The notes under the pieces are model-generated. The model was not told where the DNA came from. It worked only from the letters and a program-made list of their open reading frames with translations, and ran no database searches. Shown piece after piece: positions 31,544-44,125 of a DNA stretch of 64,000 nt. This DNA is from Dipodascopsis uninucleata var. uninucleata (lineage: Eukaryota; Ascomycota; Lipomycetes; Lipomycetales; Lipomycetaceae): positions 434,001 through 498,000 of the forward strand of contig JAJLTO010000002.1 in assembly GCA_030568195.1 (NCBI GenBank). The letters are read 5' to 3'. The position numbers and the translations under genes are program-made. The first letter of the stretch is position 1, and each line of letters starts with the position of its first letter.

Positions 31544-33386
31544 TCAAGACTGTTTGCATTCGGCAGTCTCCTGCTTAGGTTTGTCGTCACCTTCCTCATC
31601 TGAATCGTCGTCGTCGTTCTCGTCGTCGTCCTCATCTTCATCCTCAAAGTCGTCCTCATCGCCATCTATATCCTCAAAGTCATCATATGCCAATGCCTCG
31701 CCAGTGTACCAGTCAATGGCTTTTGGGACGAGCTTCTCCTTAATCTCTTCGCCAAGCTGATAGTCCAATTCAAGACGAACCTCCAAGTCTTCTGGCAAAT
31801 CATCTTCATCATCATCCTCTGGTGCGATTGGTGGACTGAAAAAGTTGAAAAAGCTCTCAGTAGGAGTGATCTTCTCAACAGTTCGAGTGGCTTTAGTATG
31901 CTTGTTACGCTGCTTCTTCTTCTCAATCTTGATAGTAAGGTTTTTTCCTTCCTTCCACTCGATAGAATCACCATCTGCATGGTCATATATGTAATCACCA
32001 TTGAATGTGGTTTCCTCTTGATAGTAGTATGTTTTTGAGAGAGTCTTGTTTGTGAAATACTCGTTCTGAGCGAATTCGAAAACAAGCTTGAAACCTGGCT
32101 TCTCGATGTATTCCACATGGATATCAGTCAAGTACTTCAAAGCACTCTCATCAGCATCAGTGATAGTTTCAGATAGAGGCTGCAGATTCTTCATGGCAGT
32201 CAACCAGAACTCTGGGATACCCTTAGCATCAGCTGGAATACTTGAGACAGCATCATCAGCACCAGCTTCGATGTCCTCCTTGATTTCCTCGATGTCTTCA
32301 TCTTCTTCTTCCTTGCCAGCCTCAATCTCCTCCTCAGTTGGCTCAGCTTCACCAAGGACGATCTTAGCACGTCGCTCATACAGCGGTTTGTACTTTTCAG
32401 CGTACTTCTTTTCCAATTCCAAAATTTCTTTGTGGAATTGGACCTCCAACTCAGAGTGTTCCTTCTGCAGACCCTTCAAGCCATTGACTCGCCTCTTCAC
32501 TGGCTCTGGTAACGATTCGATATAACCAGATGAACGTCCAACAAGAGTGCCAAGCTTTCCTTGAATCATAGAGAGCAAGGCTGGGTTGTTGGCGAAGTTA
32601 GCAACAGCAGCGGCCTTGTCTACAAGTAGAAACAAAATATGTTAGTACTCAGATCAACATAATTAATATCATTAATACACAAGAAACCATAGAAAATCTT
32701 ATTGATGATTGTCATTCGACTATTAAACAAGGCCAAATTCTTTAGAAATCATATATCAGAGCATAATATAATATATGGCCCATATATATACCTCCGTGAT
32801 TCCTTTGAATGGCTTATTTTAGCCAAATGCAGAAAAAAAAAACCCAACCATTTAAGTAGGCGCACACCCTCTTCAACTTGGATACCCATCACAGAAAACC
32901 AATGAAAATTTTGAACAGCCAAGCGAAAGGAAATTCTCAATATTAATTGCCACCACAAAAATCATTCAGCTTTCAAAACTGAAGATCATTCATATCCTTT
33001 ACAGTTCTAATCTCTGTAATTAGCAACTACTACGATACCTCCAGAAAACGTAGTTTGACATAATTTGCCGGTGTCCTCCCAACAAAAAAATTATACCGAT
33101 CTCTACCATCGTACAATAACCAACAAAAAAATTCACAAATCAGCCCTATCGCAAGTACCATTTGCTATGTTGTAAGCAATCTCAGATTATCTGAGTCCCT
33201 CAAAGTAACAAGATAAATGCAATAAATAGTAAATTTTTTAATTTTATTACCTTCTTCCTGGATTGTGCTGACACTAGGCTCTGAAGCATGAGATGCAATG
33301 TAAGTATTTGACGCGGGCGTGTTCTGAGGAGTTGGCGCCGCGTTAGCGAGGTCGTTGACGCGCTTGTTTCTGATCGGCTCGGCCAT
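31544..33386 (-). CDS. NAP1: Nucleosome assembly protein 1 (NAP family histone chaperone)
   Basis: Two exons (33386-33251, 32619-31544) give 403 aa. Nap1 binds H2A-H2B dimers, shuttles them into the nucleus and also acts with mitotic cyclins in yeast. The NAP domain is complete: the dimerisation helix (RRVNGLKGLQKEHSELEVQF), the IPEFWLTAMKN motif, then YFTNKTLSKTYYY, IEWKEGKNLT and ESFFNFFSPP. The C-terminus is a stretch of about 40 mostly Asp/Glu residues, as expected for the histone-binding tail. Joining exon 1 (ending IQEE) to exon 2 gives EEDKAAAVANFANNPALLSM, a smooth N-terminus for the family. The single intron is 631 bases, the longest in the window. Confidence 0.94.
32620..33250 (-). 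other. Long first intron of NAP1
   Basis: 631 bases, GT (GTAATA) to AG (TTGTAG), about ten times the usual internal intron here. Stop codons interrupt all coding-like frames. I looked for box C/D or H/ACA snoRNA motifs and saw none that is convincing. Confidence 0.6.
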
Positions 33387-34306
33387 AGTACCTCTCTGCT
33401 TCTATTACTCGTGCAGCTGATGTGAGAGATGGTATTCGAAAAGAAAGAAGTACAGTTCTGCTTCTAAAAATCTGTCAAGACAAAAGATCGAGGACTATGT
33501 AAAATTTGATACTGAAAAGAAGGAGAAATGGCGCAGAAGAAATGCCACAATTTTTAACTATAGAACTGCTCAGGTAAGTTGAAAAAAAAAAGTGTTGGGT
33601 TTTTACTTTAACCAATATTGCTTAATTTGGGGTTCATTGTCTGGTTGATCGTCTTGAAAGTGCTTGTACTTAGTATGTCCTTCTCTATAATCTACGAAAG
33701 AAGCTTACGGACTCCAAGCCGTGCATGCGCACCCATAATAAATAGCATTGCTTGTACGATTATGGCTTAAGCGGCAAAATTGCATATCCTTTTGTACATG
33801 ATATGGCATAAATGACATATCTGTTTTTTGCTTGTGCGGAGAGCTAAATAACTTGTAGGGTTACTTTATTTTAGGAATAAAGGCGTATACAGACATACGT
33901 TAATGCCATATACGTAAGGGTAATTTTCTATTCATGCATACCGGACTAGGGCCAACGCGCTCGTTATGGCCTTTTAGGAGCCATTTCGCCAGAAACGCGT
34001 CTCGGCTATCCAATTCTCAAAAATATTTCTATTGTGATACTGGGATTGCATTTGTTGCGGTACAGTCAACATCGAGCTATAGAGACTACTTAGAACATAG
34101 ACTAATTAATAGTTCTGATTTGCTTGAATTGTGATTGCTCTTTAGTATTTTGCGCTCCTTTTTATTTGGCATTGTGTGTCAGGGTATCTTGTCTGGCGAG
34201 AAAGGAGCATCAAAGCGGTATTAGCAGACAGGGTCGGACCTGACTGGAGACATCCTCTAGATTTTTTCTTTGACTCCCTGCTTTACAGTAAAACGAAGAG
34301 GACGCT
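33387..34306. promoter_or_regulatory. Divergent promoter region, NAP1 / myosin V
   Basis: 920 bases between two outward-facing starts. It contains short open frames (33934-34134; another from 34176 runs through the myosin start) that could be upstream ORFs of the myosin mRNA, but composition gives no support for a protein. Nothing else recognised. Confidence 0.4.
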
Positions 34307-37300
34307 ATGGTATCACATTTCGAAGTTGGAACGTAAGTACCCTAAGAATCTGAAGAAAATTAGGGAATGATAATGATAATGGAGTTGCTGAATTTTAACG
34401 CTGTTCTCCTGCATCCTTAAACGGCTGCATGTGAGAACAGGAGGGGATGTTCTGAACTGCTGCAAATTTGAGCCATACTGTGCGAAATAAGATTATCAAG
34501 ACTATTTATATGGGTTTTATTTTATAGAGACTTGACTATCTTTCATATATTTATAGCGGTAGAGGATTAGAAAATCTTTCGATGGTTGGTGTAGGATTGT
34601 TTTGATTATGTGTTGCTAACAAAGGCTGTTTCGGGGATACAGGAAATGTTGGCAGCCTGATGAAAAAGAAGGATGGATTACGGCTGTCATTACTAAGAAA
34701 GATATTAAAGATGATGAGGTCACACTTGAAGTGACATTAGAAAATGACCAGGTATGTTCTGTCAGAAGATTTGAAGGGCGGCAGAGACATTTCTGCTTTG
34801 TACGAAGGAGTACAATTATAGTTGCTGAAGCAGGGGTCAAACATAGCATTTGTGTTAGAGCAATTCTAAGGAATAGCACTAACAAAATAGCAACAACGTA
34901 TTTATTTACAGTGAAAGATATAATTATTTTTCATGGATATGACGCTGACTATTCTATTGTTTTTGCGCGTGTAGGTCAATGTTATTACATGTACAGTAGC
35001 AGACTTGGAAGATGAAAATAATCCAAAGCTACCGCCACTATGCAATCCCCCGATTCTTGAAGCAAATGAGGATTTGACTAATCTGTCGTATTTGAATGAA
35101 CCTGCAGGTATGTTTATAATTTGCTAAAGTGTGCTTCTTGTTATATATTGAATTTCTATGAGTTATAATATTTGCAGCTGGTCGTTTGTGCTGATCTGAC
35201 ATATTTTACCTTGTTTTAGTTATGCACGCAATTCGAATGCGATATCAGCAACTGAGCATTTATACATATAGTGGTATTGTTCTAATTGCTACAAATCCTT
35301 TTCAGCGTATAGATTCACTCTATTCACCGGATATCATACAAATGTACTCGGGTAAGCGGCGTGGTGAACTAGAACCTCATTTGTTCGCAATTGCAGAAGA
35401 TGCCTACAGATGTATGATACGCGATAGCAACAACCAGACAATTGTGGTATCCGGAGAGAGCGGTGCTGGTAAAACTGTTAGTGCAAAGTATATTATGAGA
35501 TATTTTGCTACGGTGGAAGATTCTGAGAGACCTCGAAAGCACTCTAGGGGAAGTAAAGGTGATATCTTGTCAGAAACTGAACAGCAGATTCTCGCAACCA
35601 ATCCTATTATGGAAGCTTTTGGTAATGCTAAGACGACTCGAAATGATAATAGTTCTCGTTTTGGAAAGTATATTGCGATTTTATTCAGCGATAAGGCAGA
35701 AATTATTGGAGCGAAAATACGGACCTATTTACTTGAGCGTTCTCGTTTAGTTTTCCAGCCAGCAACTGAAAGGAATTATCACATTTTCTACCAGCTATGT
35801 GCTGGTGCTACTGATGAGGAACGTGAGGCTCTAGGTCTTGTTCCAGTTACTGAATTTGCATATTTGAACCAAGGGGGAGATGCTGTGATTCCCAATGTTG
35901 ATGATGCTGCAGAGTTTCAAGTAACTAAGGATTCTTTGGGTACAATCGGTGTCAATGCTGATATACAGAAGAAAATATTTGAGATTCTTGCCGCCCTTTT
36001 GCACATAGGTAACATTACCATCACTGCTGGTCGTACAGATGCTACCCTACATTCGACTGAGCCCTCGTTGGTTCGAGTTTGCGAGTTGCTTGGTATCGAC
36101 AGCTTATCCTTCGCGAAGTGGATTACCAAGAAGCAAATCGTTACCCGTAGTGAGAAGATTGTGACGAGCCTTAATTACAAGCAAGCTGTGGTTGTGCGAG
36201 ATTCGGTCTCTAAGTTTATATATTCAGCTTTGTTTGATTGGCTTGTTTTCGTTATTAATAAAGGACTTGCTTCACCTGAAGTTGAGAAGTCTGTGAAGTC
36301 TTTTATTGGCGTCCTTGATATTTATGGTTTTGAGCACTTCAAACAGAACTCATTTGAGCAGTTTTGTATCAATTATGCTAATGAGAAGCTCCAGCAAGAA
36401 TTCAATCAGCATGTATTCAAGCTTGAGCAGGACGAGTATGTTCGTGAGGCGATCGAATGGACATTCATTGAATATTCGGATAATCAGCCATGTATCGACC
36501 TTATTGAAGCACGCATTGGTATTCTTTCTCTGTTGGATGAAGAAAGTAGACTGCCATCAGGCTCTGACGAGTCTTGGATTAATAAGTTATACACTAATTT
36601 TGATGTTGATAAGCACAAGAATTACTTCAAGAAACCACGTTTTGGAAAGTCAGCATTCACTATTCATCACTATGCGATGGATGTTACATATGAATCTGCT
36701 GGTTTTATCGAGAAGAACAGAGATACTGTACCTGATGAACATATGGATCTTTTATTGGCAACCAAAAATGACTTCCTCAAAGAAGTAATTCAGACTTCAA
36801 TTGATATAAATAAGCCGGAAATAGCAGCGTCAACAGTCAAAGGTAGACCAGGGACTTTAACAAGTCGAAAACCAACGCTGGGTGGTATCTTTAAGGGTTC
36901 TTTGATCGAGCTTATGAACACTATCAACTCTACTAATGTTCATTACATTCGATGCATCAAGCCAAATGAAGGTAAAGAGGCATGGAAATTTGAAGGACCT
37001 ATGGTGTTGTCACAGTTGCGAGCGTGTGGCGTCTTGGAGACTATCAGAATCAGTTGTGAAGGATTTCCCACCAGATGGACGTTTGAAGAATTTGTGGGAC
37101 GATATTATATGCTGGTGCATTCTTCGAACTGGACGAAATCTATTACAGATATCGCGAATGAGATCTTGAAAAGTACTATCACTCAACCTGATAGGTACCA
37201 ACTTGGCAAAACAAAGATTTTTTTCAGAGCTGGTATGCTGGCATATCTTGAGAATCTTAGATCACAGCGCTTAAATGATTGTGCTGTTTTGATACAAAAG

Positions 37301-39715
37301 AACTTAAAGAGACTTTATTTCCGCAATAGATATCTCGAGATCCGAAAATCTATTATTCAAAGTCAGGCAATCTTCAGAGGTTATCTTGTGCGTGCTAGAA
37401 TCGAGAAACTCAGATTAAACAATGCTGCTACTAAGATTCAGTCTGCTTGGCGTCGATACTACGCTAGAAAATGCTACCTTGACCTTCGCAATGCTGTTGT
37501 GAAGACTCAAGCTATTCTCAGAGGTCATATGGTCCGTAAGGGCCTATTGCACGGGAGGCAAGAAAGAGCAGTTACCACCATCCAGCGCACCTTTCGTGGA
37601 TACATCGCACGTAAAGATTTTAAAGCCGATCTCCGCAAGATTATTATCATCCAGAGCCTATTTCGACGCCGTCAGGCATTCCAGCAGCTTAAAGATCTCA
37701 AGGTTGAAGCTCGCTCGGCTAATCACTACAAAGAAGTCTCATACAAGCTCGAAAACAAGGTAGTAGAGCTCACGCAGACATTGGCAACTCGTACAGAGGA
37801 GAACAAAAAACTTCTTCAGCAGATCGAGCAGATGGAAACCCATCTTTCTGCATGGCAGGAAAAACATAATGAGCTACAGGCGTATACTAAGGAGCTTGAA
37901 GCCGAAGCTGAAACTGCTAATGAGCATATGAAGCATGCTCAAGCCTTGGAATCAAAGCTTTCCGAGTTGAATGATATGTTCCAGAAATCTGCATCAAAGA
38001 TGGAGTCGCTAGAATCTGAGAGTGAAACACTTCGGAAGTCCTTGACTGACAAGTCTAATCAGCTTGCTGAAGCCATGTCCCTACAAAAGCAAAAAGAAGA
38101 GAGTGTGAATAATTTAAATGAAGAAATTGAGAAACTCAAAGAAGAGATTGAAAAACTTTCTACTTATGGTCCAGCTACTGGTGCTTATATTAATGGAAAT
38201 GCAATGAATGCGAACTCTGCTAATAGAGCGATCAACATCACATCCACAACCAAACTTGCACGTTCCTTGAAGAGACACAGTTTAAACACTACTCTTCCAG
38301 CTGTCGAGCCAGAAGTCAGCCAGATGACGCCGCAGAAGGATTTCAGTCCTCGTCCAGCTTCGATGGCTGCGCCCCCAACATCACCGGGTTACTTTGCGGC
38401 TTTCGGTGATGCTGGTGATGATGAGTTTTATGCTTCTGCGAATATTGATGAAGAAATAGAGAAGATCCTTGATAGTAGTGATGTCGTTAATATGGAGGTT
38501 GCAAAGGGACTGGTTGAGAGTCTCAAGATACCTCAACTATCAAGCCATAGCAAGGCTACCGCTAATGAAGTTTTGTTTCCTGCTCATATCATTAATCTAA
38601 TTACATTTGAAATGTGGAGGTTAGGATTTGTCAAGGAATCAGAGGTTTTTCTGGCGCTTGTAATGCAATCTATTCAGGAGAAAGTTATGTCTTTCTCAGG
38701 AGATGAAATTATTAGTCCTGGTGCTTTCTGGTTATCTAATGTCCATGAGATGTACTCCTTTGTGGTTCTTGCAGAGAGAAATGTCCTCGAAAATGAGAAC
38801 AGTACCAGTATGAGTGAATCGGATTTAGAAGAATACGAAAGACTTGTTAGTCTAGTCAAGCATGATCTGGAGAACCTGGAGTTCAATATTTACCATACTT
38901 GGATGAAAGAGCTTAAAAGAATGCTACATCGCATGATTGTTCCAGCTGTTATTGAGTCACAATCACTTCCTGGTTTTATTACTAATGAAGGCAACCGATT
39001 TTTCAGCAAGATTTTGAATCCTTCTAACACTCCTCAATATAGTATGGATGATTTACTGAATCTTTTGAACAAGATTTACAAGGCTATGGAAGTTTATTAC
39101 CTGGAGGATGAAGTTGTTAGACAGGTTGTTATTGAGCTATTGAAGCTTGTGGGTGTTGTGTCCTTCAACGATCTTTTAATGAGGAGAAATTTCTTGTCTT
39201 GGAAGCGTGGCTTGCAGATAAGTTACAATATTACTAGAATTGAAGAATGGTGCAAGAGCCATGAGGTTCCTGAAGGAACTTTGAAGCTGGAGCACCTTAT
39301 GCAGGCTACCAAGCTCCTTCAGCTGAAGAAAGCTTCGATTAAGGATCTCGAGATAATCTATGATATTTGTTGGACTTTGACTCCTGCTCAGGTTCAGAAA
39401 CTCTTCACACAGTATCATGTTGCAGATTATGAAGCGCCAATTAGCTCGGATATTTTGAAAGCTATTGCGAACAAGGCAATGAATAACGGTAATGATGTTT
39501 TACTTCTTGAAACAGTTCCATTAGACGATAGCGGTCCATTTGAAATAGTTGAACCTCGTCAACTAGCTGCCTTGGAAACATACATTCCATCTTGTGAGTT
39601 ACACTTTTGTATTAAAATAGCTAAAGCATCTACTAATTTTTATCCAATAGGGCTGCAAGTTCCGACTCTTAAGAAGCTCGTTGATCTTACGTTACGAAAT
39701 TCATCAAAAATGTAA
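34307..39715 (+). CDS. MYO2: Class V myosin heavy chain
   Basis: Five exons (34307-34332, 34643-34751, 34975-35107, 35220-39593, 39651-39715) give 1568 aa. The motor moves secretory vesicles and organelles along actin. In order: the SH3-like N-terminal barrel (MVSHFEVGTKCWQPDEKEGW); the motor with P-loop GESGAGKT (near 35452), switch I NDNSSRFGK, switch II LDIYGFEHF, and the actin-contact HYIRCIKPNE; a neck of six IQ motifs (about 37265-37720); a coiled coil (about 37725-38160); a linker; and the globular DIL cargo domain (about 38590-39600). Exon 1 was chosen because its 26 bases supply the conserved FEVGT before KCW. The last intron (57 bases, GTGAGT, TACTAAT) contains no stop and keeps frame, so retention would add 19 residues near the C-terminus. 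Confidence 0.95.
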
Positions 39716-40745
39716 AAACTAAATTATATAAAACCTTTTTTTATTTAGTTGATGACCTACCTTTCTTGTTTATGTTACACGTTTTTTAAATATTTTTGTA
39801 CAAGATACGATACGATACGATACGATTCCATCAATTTATCATTATCTTTTTTGGGCGTCATGCTTCCTCTCATTTTACTTCTCATATATATTGAATCAGA
39901 ATTTTTGACGAATTTATTTTATTCTTGTTAATCACCATATTTCCGAGCACATTATTTGTTATTCTTGTGTTGTTTTTAATACTTGATATAGTCGTATCTT
40001 ACTCAATATCTGTTTATGCTTGTTTAAGATTCTTCTCCTTAGTTGTATTTCTTCTGATTTTCTTTCAGATGTATCAAACTCTCCTACGCTAAGTTTTTCA
40101 TGCCGTTATTTCCTTCTTTATATATTTCCGCCTGTCCACTCTCAAGCAACTATGTTATACAGGCTAATTAATATCTTAGAATGTTATGGTCGGCTATCTG
40201 ATATTAAGATGCATTCATACGTATCGCAATAGGATGATGTAAAGTCGTCTGAATCTGGGAATTTAACTTGCAACTGTGACTTCATGGTTGCGTACAATTT
40301 CATTCTTCATTTTAACAATATCGGCCATTTTTTCTGATGTGATGATATCTTTATTTCTTTTTTATCTATTTTCTATGTAGAGAAGGTTCTTGCAGTCACC
40401 ACCTAACTGAAGATACTATAAAGGATTGTAGAGATCGCACTGTTATGAGTAATATGATAATTTTAAGAATAATATTTAAAATTTATGCTTCAGTCCAGTA
40501 ATTTATATATTCAGTTGCATTGCTATCAAATTTTCTACATATTTTTATTCAGTTGTTCACTCACTCATCTCATTGAAGGCTTTCGAAGAAATCTGAATGC
40601 TATTTTTGACGTTTAAGGTAAGAAATCTGTCTAGTTTGTAAAAATTTAATCTGATAGATTCATCTTAAGATATGACAATTTGTATGTTTATTCTACTAGA
40701 ATTTAATGTACACGGTATTCCGCAAAAGTATAGTTATATAGTTGC
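39716..40745. other. Convergent 3' spacer with a GATAC microsatellite
   Basis: 1030 AT-rich bases between the myosin and Aos1 stops. A run of four GATAC units lies at 39804-39823. Some open frames (39749-39931, 40020-40232) look like T-rich noise. No gene recognised. Confidence 0.5.
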
Positions 40746-41950
40746 TCAAATACAGTAGATTGGCGAGCTGAACGTATCGCCGTCAAGAAATACCCAATTT
40801 TGAATCGGTTGTTCTTTGGCTGCAAGGTAGTTAAGAATATCTTGAGCAACTATTCCTCCAAGAACTGCAGCTACAGGAGACAGCTCGGTTGTTGGCATTG
40901 AATTCTCAAACGAGGTAGTGAACTGGTCGGATATTATTCCCACTGGAAGACCTAATGATCTACATTTCTCTAGTACGAGCTCATGGAATGATGTTGATCC
41001 CTTGTCCGCATCATCCCACATGGCTAAAACTGCTGGTAAAACAGGAGAAACCTTGAGAAGCGCTCGCGATCGTAGACCACGAAAGACGGAAGTTGCATTT
41101 TTAACAGAATCTGAAAGTTTATTGTAATTCTCTTCCTTAGTTATAACTTCCTTTGATGTTACTCCTTCTCTAACAGTCTTGATGTCGACAATACTTCTCG
41201 ATGAAGTTTCAGGACCGATCTTGGCTGAAATGTTTGACTTCTCTCGTTCACTGCAGATTCGGCATGTTACTGTTAACACCAGAATCACGAATTCAAATGA
41301 TAAACAAAGACACTTACATAATGAATCTATGTCTGCAAAGATCAACAAATACATAGCCATACAGTCCTATCAGGCCAGCGGCGTAGAAAGGCTTATTTAG
41401 AGAATGACAAATTTCATTGATGGACAGGTACTCCTCGAAAGTGAGTTCCGAGGCCACAATGACATCAAATGGCGCGTAAAAATTATCATCTTTTGATCGA
41501 AAATCTTCCGCAAGAGCCTTGACTGTAACCCTCCGATTCAACTTCTCTATGTTTTCAAGGCAAGCCTCCGCTCGATTTTTGCCAATTGATTCCTCTGTCA
41601 CAAAAAACTGCGCCGCTAGATCAGTGGCTGCAACTGTTCTCGAGTCGATTATAGTAAGTGATCCAATACCAGCTAATACAATATTTTTTGCAACTTCATT
41701 TGCAAAACCTCCTATTGTAATTAATAAGACATTAGCTGATCGCATGCGTTCCTGCGCAGCAAGGCCCCAAAGCCGAATCTGTCTGTCATAGAGGGCAATT
41801 TCATCTATAGAAAGGAAATAATGGCCATTCGGTTAGTTTTATGTAAATTTTTACTCAAGTATCCTTTACTCTAGTATTATTTTTCTCAACTAAACTAATG
41901 ATCCCTTATAACTCACTTGCTGATATTCCCTTATTTGATTCATCTACCAT
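40746..41950 (-). CDS. AOS1: SUMO-activating enzyme (E1) subunit Aos1/SAE1
   Basis: Three exons (41950-41917, 41804-41318, 41250-40746) give 341 aa. Aos1 pairs with Uba2 to adenylate SUMO. The spliced N-terminus reads NEIALYDRQIRLWGLAAQER, the signature of the E1 inactive half; it is followed by VLLITIGGFANEVAKNIVLA (nucleotide-fold glycines), ATDLAAQFF, and at the C-terminus SPVAAVLGGIVAQDILNYLA plus the closing NWVFLDGDTFSSPIY. The catalytic Cys domain is absent, as expected for this subunit. Its length matches SAE1/Aos1 (about 345 aa) rather than the larger NEDD8 E1 subunit Ula1. Introns are 112 and 67 bases, GT-AG, with a CTAAC branch in each. Confidence 0.9.
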
Positions 41951-42301
41951 TTCCAAATTAAAGCAGTCGTTATAGACCTCAATAGATTAGTAGCCTTTAT
42001 GTACAGGTCAATTGAAATGCTACGCCAGAATTTAGTAGATTATAACTTGTAGCGCGTGTAGTTATAATACTGGGAAGATATATTGTATACCCTATTAACG
42101 GACAATTATGTATATTTTTCTCGCAAATTACCGGAAAGTGCAAGCTACACTTTGTCGAAAGTAAAATTCGATAGTTTATAGCTATAGAGCTCAAACCAGT
42201 GTGTGTCATAATTATATTTAAGAGCAGTTTAGCTCGGTAGTCGTAAACGAACGGCTACATCAGCACAGAGATACGAGTGTGAAAAGGAGAATAACGGAAT
42301 A
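41951..42301. promoter_or_regulatory. Divergent promoter region, Aos1 / 42302 gene
   Basis: 351 bases between outward-facing starts, AT-rich. No operator recognised. Confidence 0.5.
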
Positions 42302-43558
42302 ATGACTTCGCCAAATCGCCATCTTGAGGATGGCGAGCTGTCGCCTGCGCTTAGGGGTCAAGGTAGTCGTTCTGAAAATATGGCATCATACTATTCAGCA
42401 TTGGGGTCTGCTATTGTACCGGTACAGGTATCATCCATTCGAGAAACATATGCTCCATCAGCTCGGCGTAATAGTACAAGCGATTGGCAATTGCAACATA
42501 TGCGCTCCCGCGATTTCGAAGAGCCACAAAGTAACCGGGATGAAGATGCCTTTGAGCATGAATATGAAAGTAGAGCTATTGGAGACGACGAAGAGAGTTC
42601 TAGTCAGCTGTCTCCTCATCAGATACTTGAGCGATTGCGAAGAATTCTACGACACAACTCATCGCTACCACCTGTATTTTATAGAGACTTCTCGCCAAGC
42701 GACGTTATGAACGGTGAAGATTACGATGGAAATGATATAGAAGATACACAGGAGCAAGATGATCAGGAAGATCAAGACGAGCGTGAAGAGCGTGAGGAAA
42801 TGCAGATGATGAGAAGAAGTCTGCTTCGACGGACAGGAACTATTCGTTGGCGGACAAACCCCTTCTTAGATAGATCAATCACCGGCCCAGCAAGCGGCGC
42901 TTCGAGTATACCACATGCATCAATGTCGAAGCGTCGTCGCAAATATGATGAAGACATTTCAGCCACTGCATTATCTTCAGCCACTGCACGTCCTGTTCCA
43001 ATACCTCTTGAGTTGGTTTATTGCGACTCTAGGCCGCGGTCTGAGGACTTAGGTCCCAAAAACGTCCTTGCCCCGGACTGGACTGTTTTCTGTGCAATCT
43101 CATCGTCTTGCTCGCTAGTTTTCAGAAGAGTTCATGGAAAGCCATTTTCTGTATCTTCAATTTCGGTTAAGGTACCTCCTCGTGCATTTTCCTCACCAGC
43201 ACAGACTGGTGAAGTATATTTAGCTATGTCTGCTAGTGAACTAAATCTTGCAGGCTCAAGACAATCGCAAGCAGAGCCTTCATACGTAACAGGAGGTTCA
43301 GAAAACTTATGTCCAACTGCTTCTCTGGATTCAAGTTCGTCAATAACTGCATTATCGAATACGTCGGAGCCAGTTGCTACTTTTCGATTAGCTAAGTGTA
43401 AGGCGCGTCGTACAATCAATCTTCCATGCGCTATGTCTGCAAGATATATACATATAAAAATAACGAGCTCAGATCCTAACAGACCCGTAGATCTACAATC
43501 TGTTGCAGTGTCAGGATTCCTGGGACCACAATGCTTTCCCATCCTTGAGCTTCGTTAA
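42302..43558 (+). CDS. Conserved fungal protein with a galactose-binding-like C-terminal domain
   Basis: Single exon, 418 aa. The N-terminal 230 residues are acidic and low in complexity (EQDDQEDQDEREEREEMQMM near residue 155) with a basic cluster KRRRKYDED that could be a nuclear signal. From about residue 235 a folded domain begins, with LELVYCDSRPRSEDLGPKNV, then DWTVFCAISSSCSLVFRRVH, then VYLAMSASELN. After a Ser-rich insertion it ends ARYIHIKITSSDPNRPVDLQ and VAVSGFLG. The pattern of Tyr-Ile-x-Ile-Lys followed by Val-Asp-Leu-Gln-x-Val-x-V-x-G is that of discoidin/APC10-type beta-sandwich domains. I recognise the general fold only, not a named orthologue. No introns and no defects are visible. 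Confidence 0.6.
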   Translation: MTSPNRHLEDGELSPALRGQGSRSENMASYYSALGSAIVPVQVSSIRETYAPSARRNSTSDWQLQHMRSRDFEEPQSNRDEDAFEHEYESRAIGDDEESSSQLSPHQILERLRRILRHNSSLPPVFYRDFSPSDVMNGEDYDGNDIEDTQEQDDQEDQDEREEREEMQMMRRSLLRRTGTIRWRTNPFLDRSITGPASGASSIPHASMSKRRRKYDEDISATALSSATARPVPIPLELVYCDSRPRSEDLGPKNVLAPDWTVFCAISSSCSLVFRRVHGKPFSVSSISVKVPPRAFSSPAQTGEVYLAMSASELNLAGSRQSQAEPSYVTGGSENLCPTASLDSSSSITALSNTSEPVATFRLAKCKARRTINLPCAMSARYIHIKITSSDPNRPVDLQSVAVSGFLGPQCFPILELR

Positions 43559-44125
43559 GTCATTTTACTTCCTCAAGTAGATTGCTGTAGTTAAGTGACG
43601 GTGTTCTTGAACTTATTTTGAACCTGTTTATAGCCTATCACTATCACTATTTATTTTATACAATCGTGAAAGCAAGATTTCTAACTTCAAAGAGGGTGCC
43701 ATTTTTCAATTGAACTCTGCATTAATACTATGGGATTTGGATTGTATATGCGTTAATATTAATCTTTCAATATATTTTCTTTTAGTTATAATACAATACT
43801 GAAAAGGTACAGTCTTATGAACTTCATATCCAATCCACTTCTTGAACAGCCGACTAGATCTCTTGTACCATATCAAAATAGTTTCAATTAATTTTAAATC
43901 ATCACTTAAAATCTCCAAATTTTGCCAATTAAAAACAAGTCGTTAGCCAAATCGTCTCGATAGATCTGGTATTCTTTCGGATTTATAGTATACACAAAAT
44001 AACTTAACAAACGAACTTATAGAAATCAAATAAAATAACTTTTAAAATTTGATTCATGTCACGAATATGATATATTTTTGTACATATGTAAACCAATATG
44101 AAGGTCAGCCATGATGCTGTGTAGC
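43559..44125. other. Convergent 3' spacer
   Basis: 567 AT-rich bases. No gene recognised. Confidence 0.5.

Noticed and set aside
39804-39823. GATAC tandem repeat
   Set aside because: Only four units in a 3' spacer; an ordinary microsatellite without evident function.
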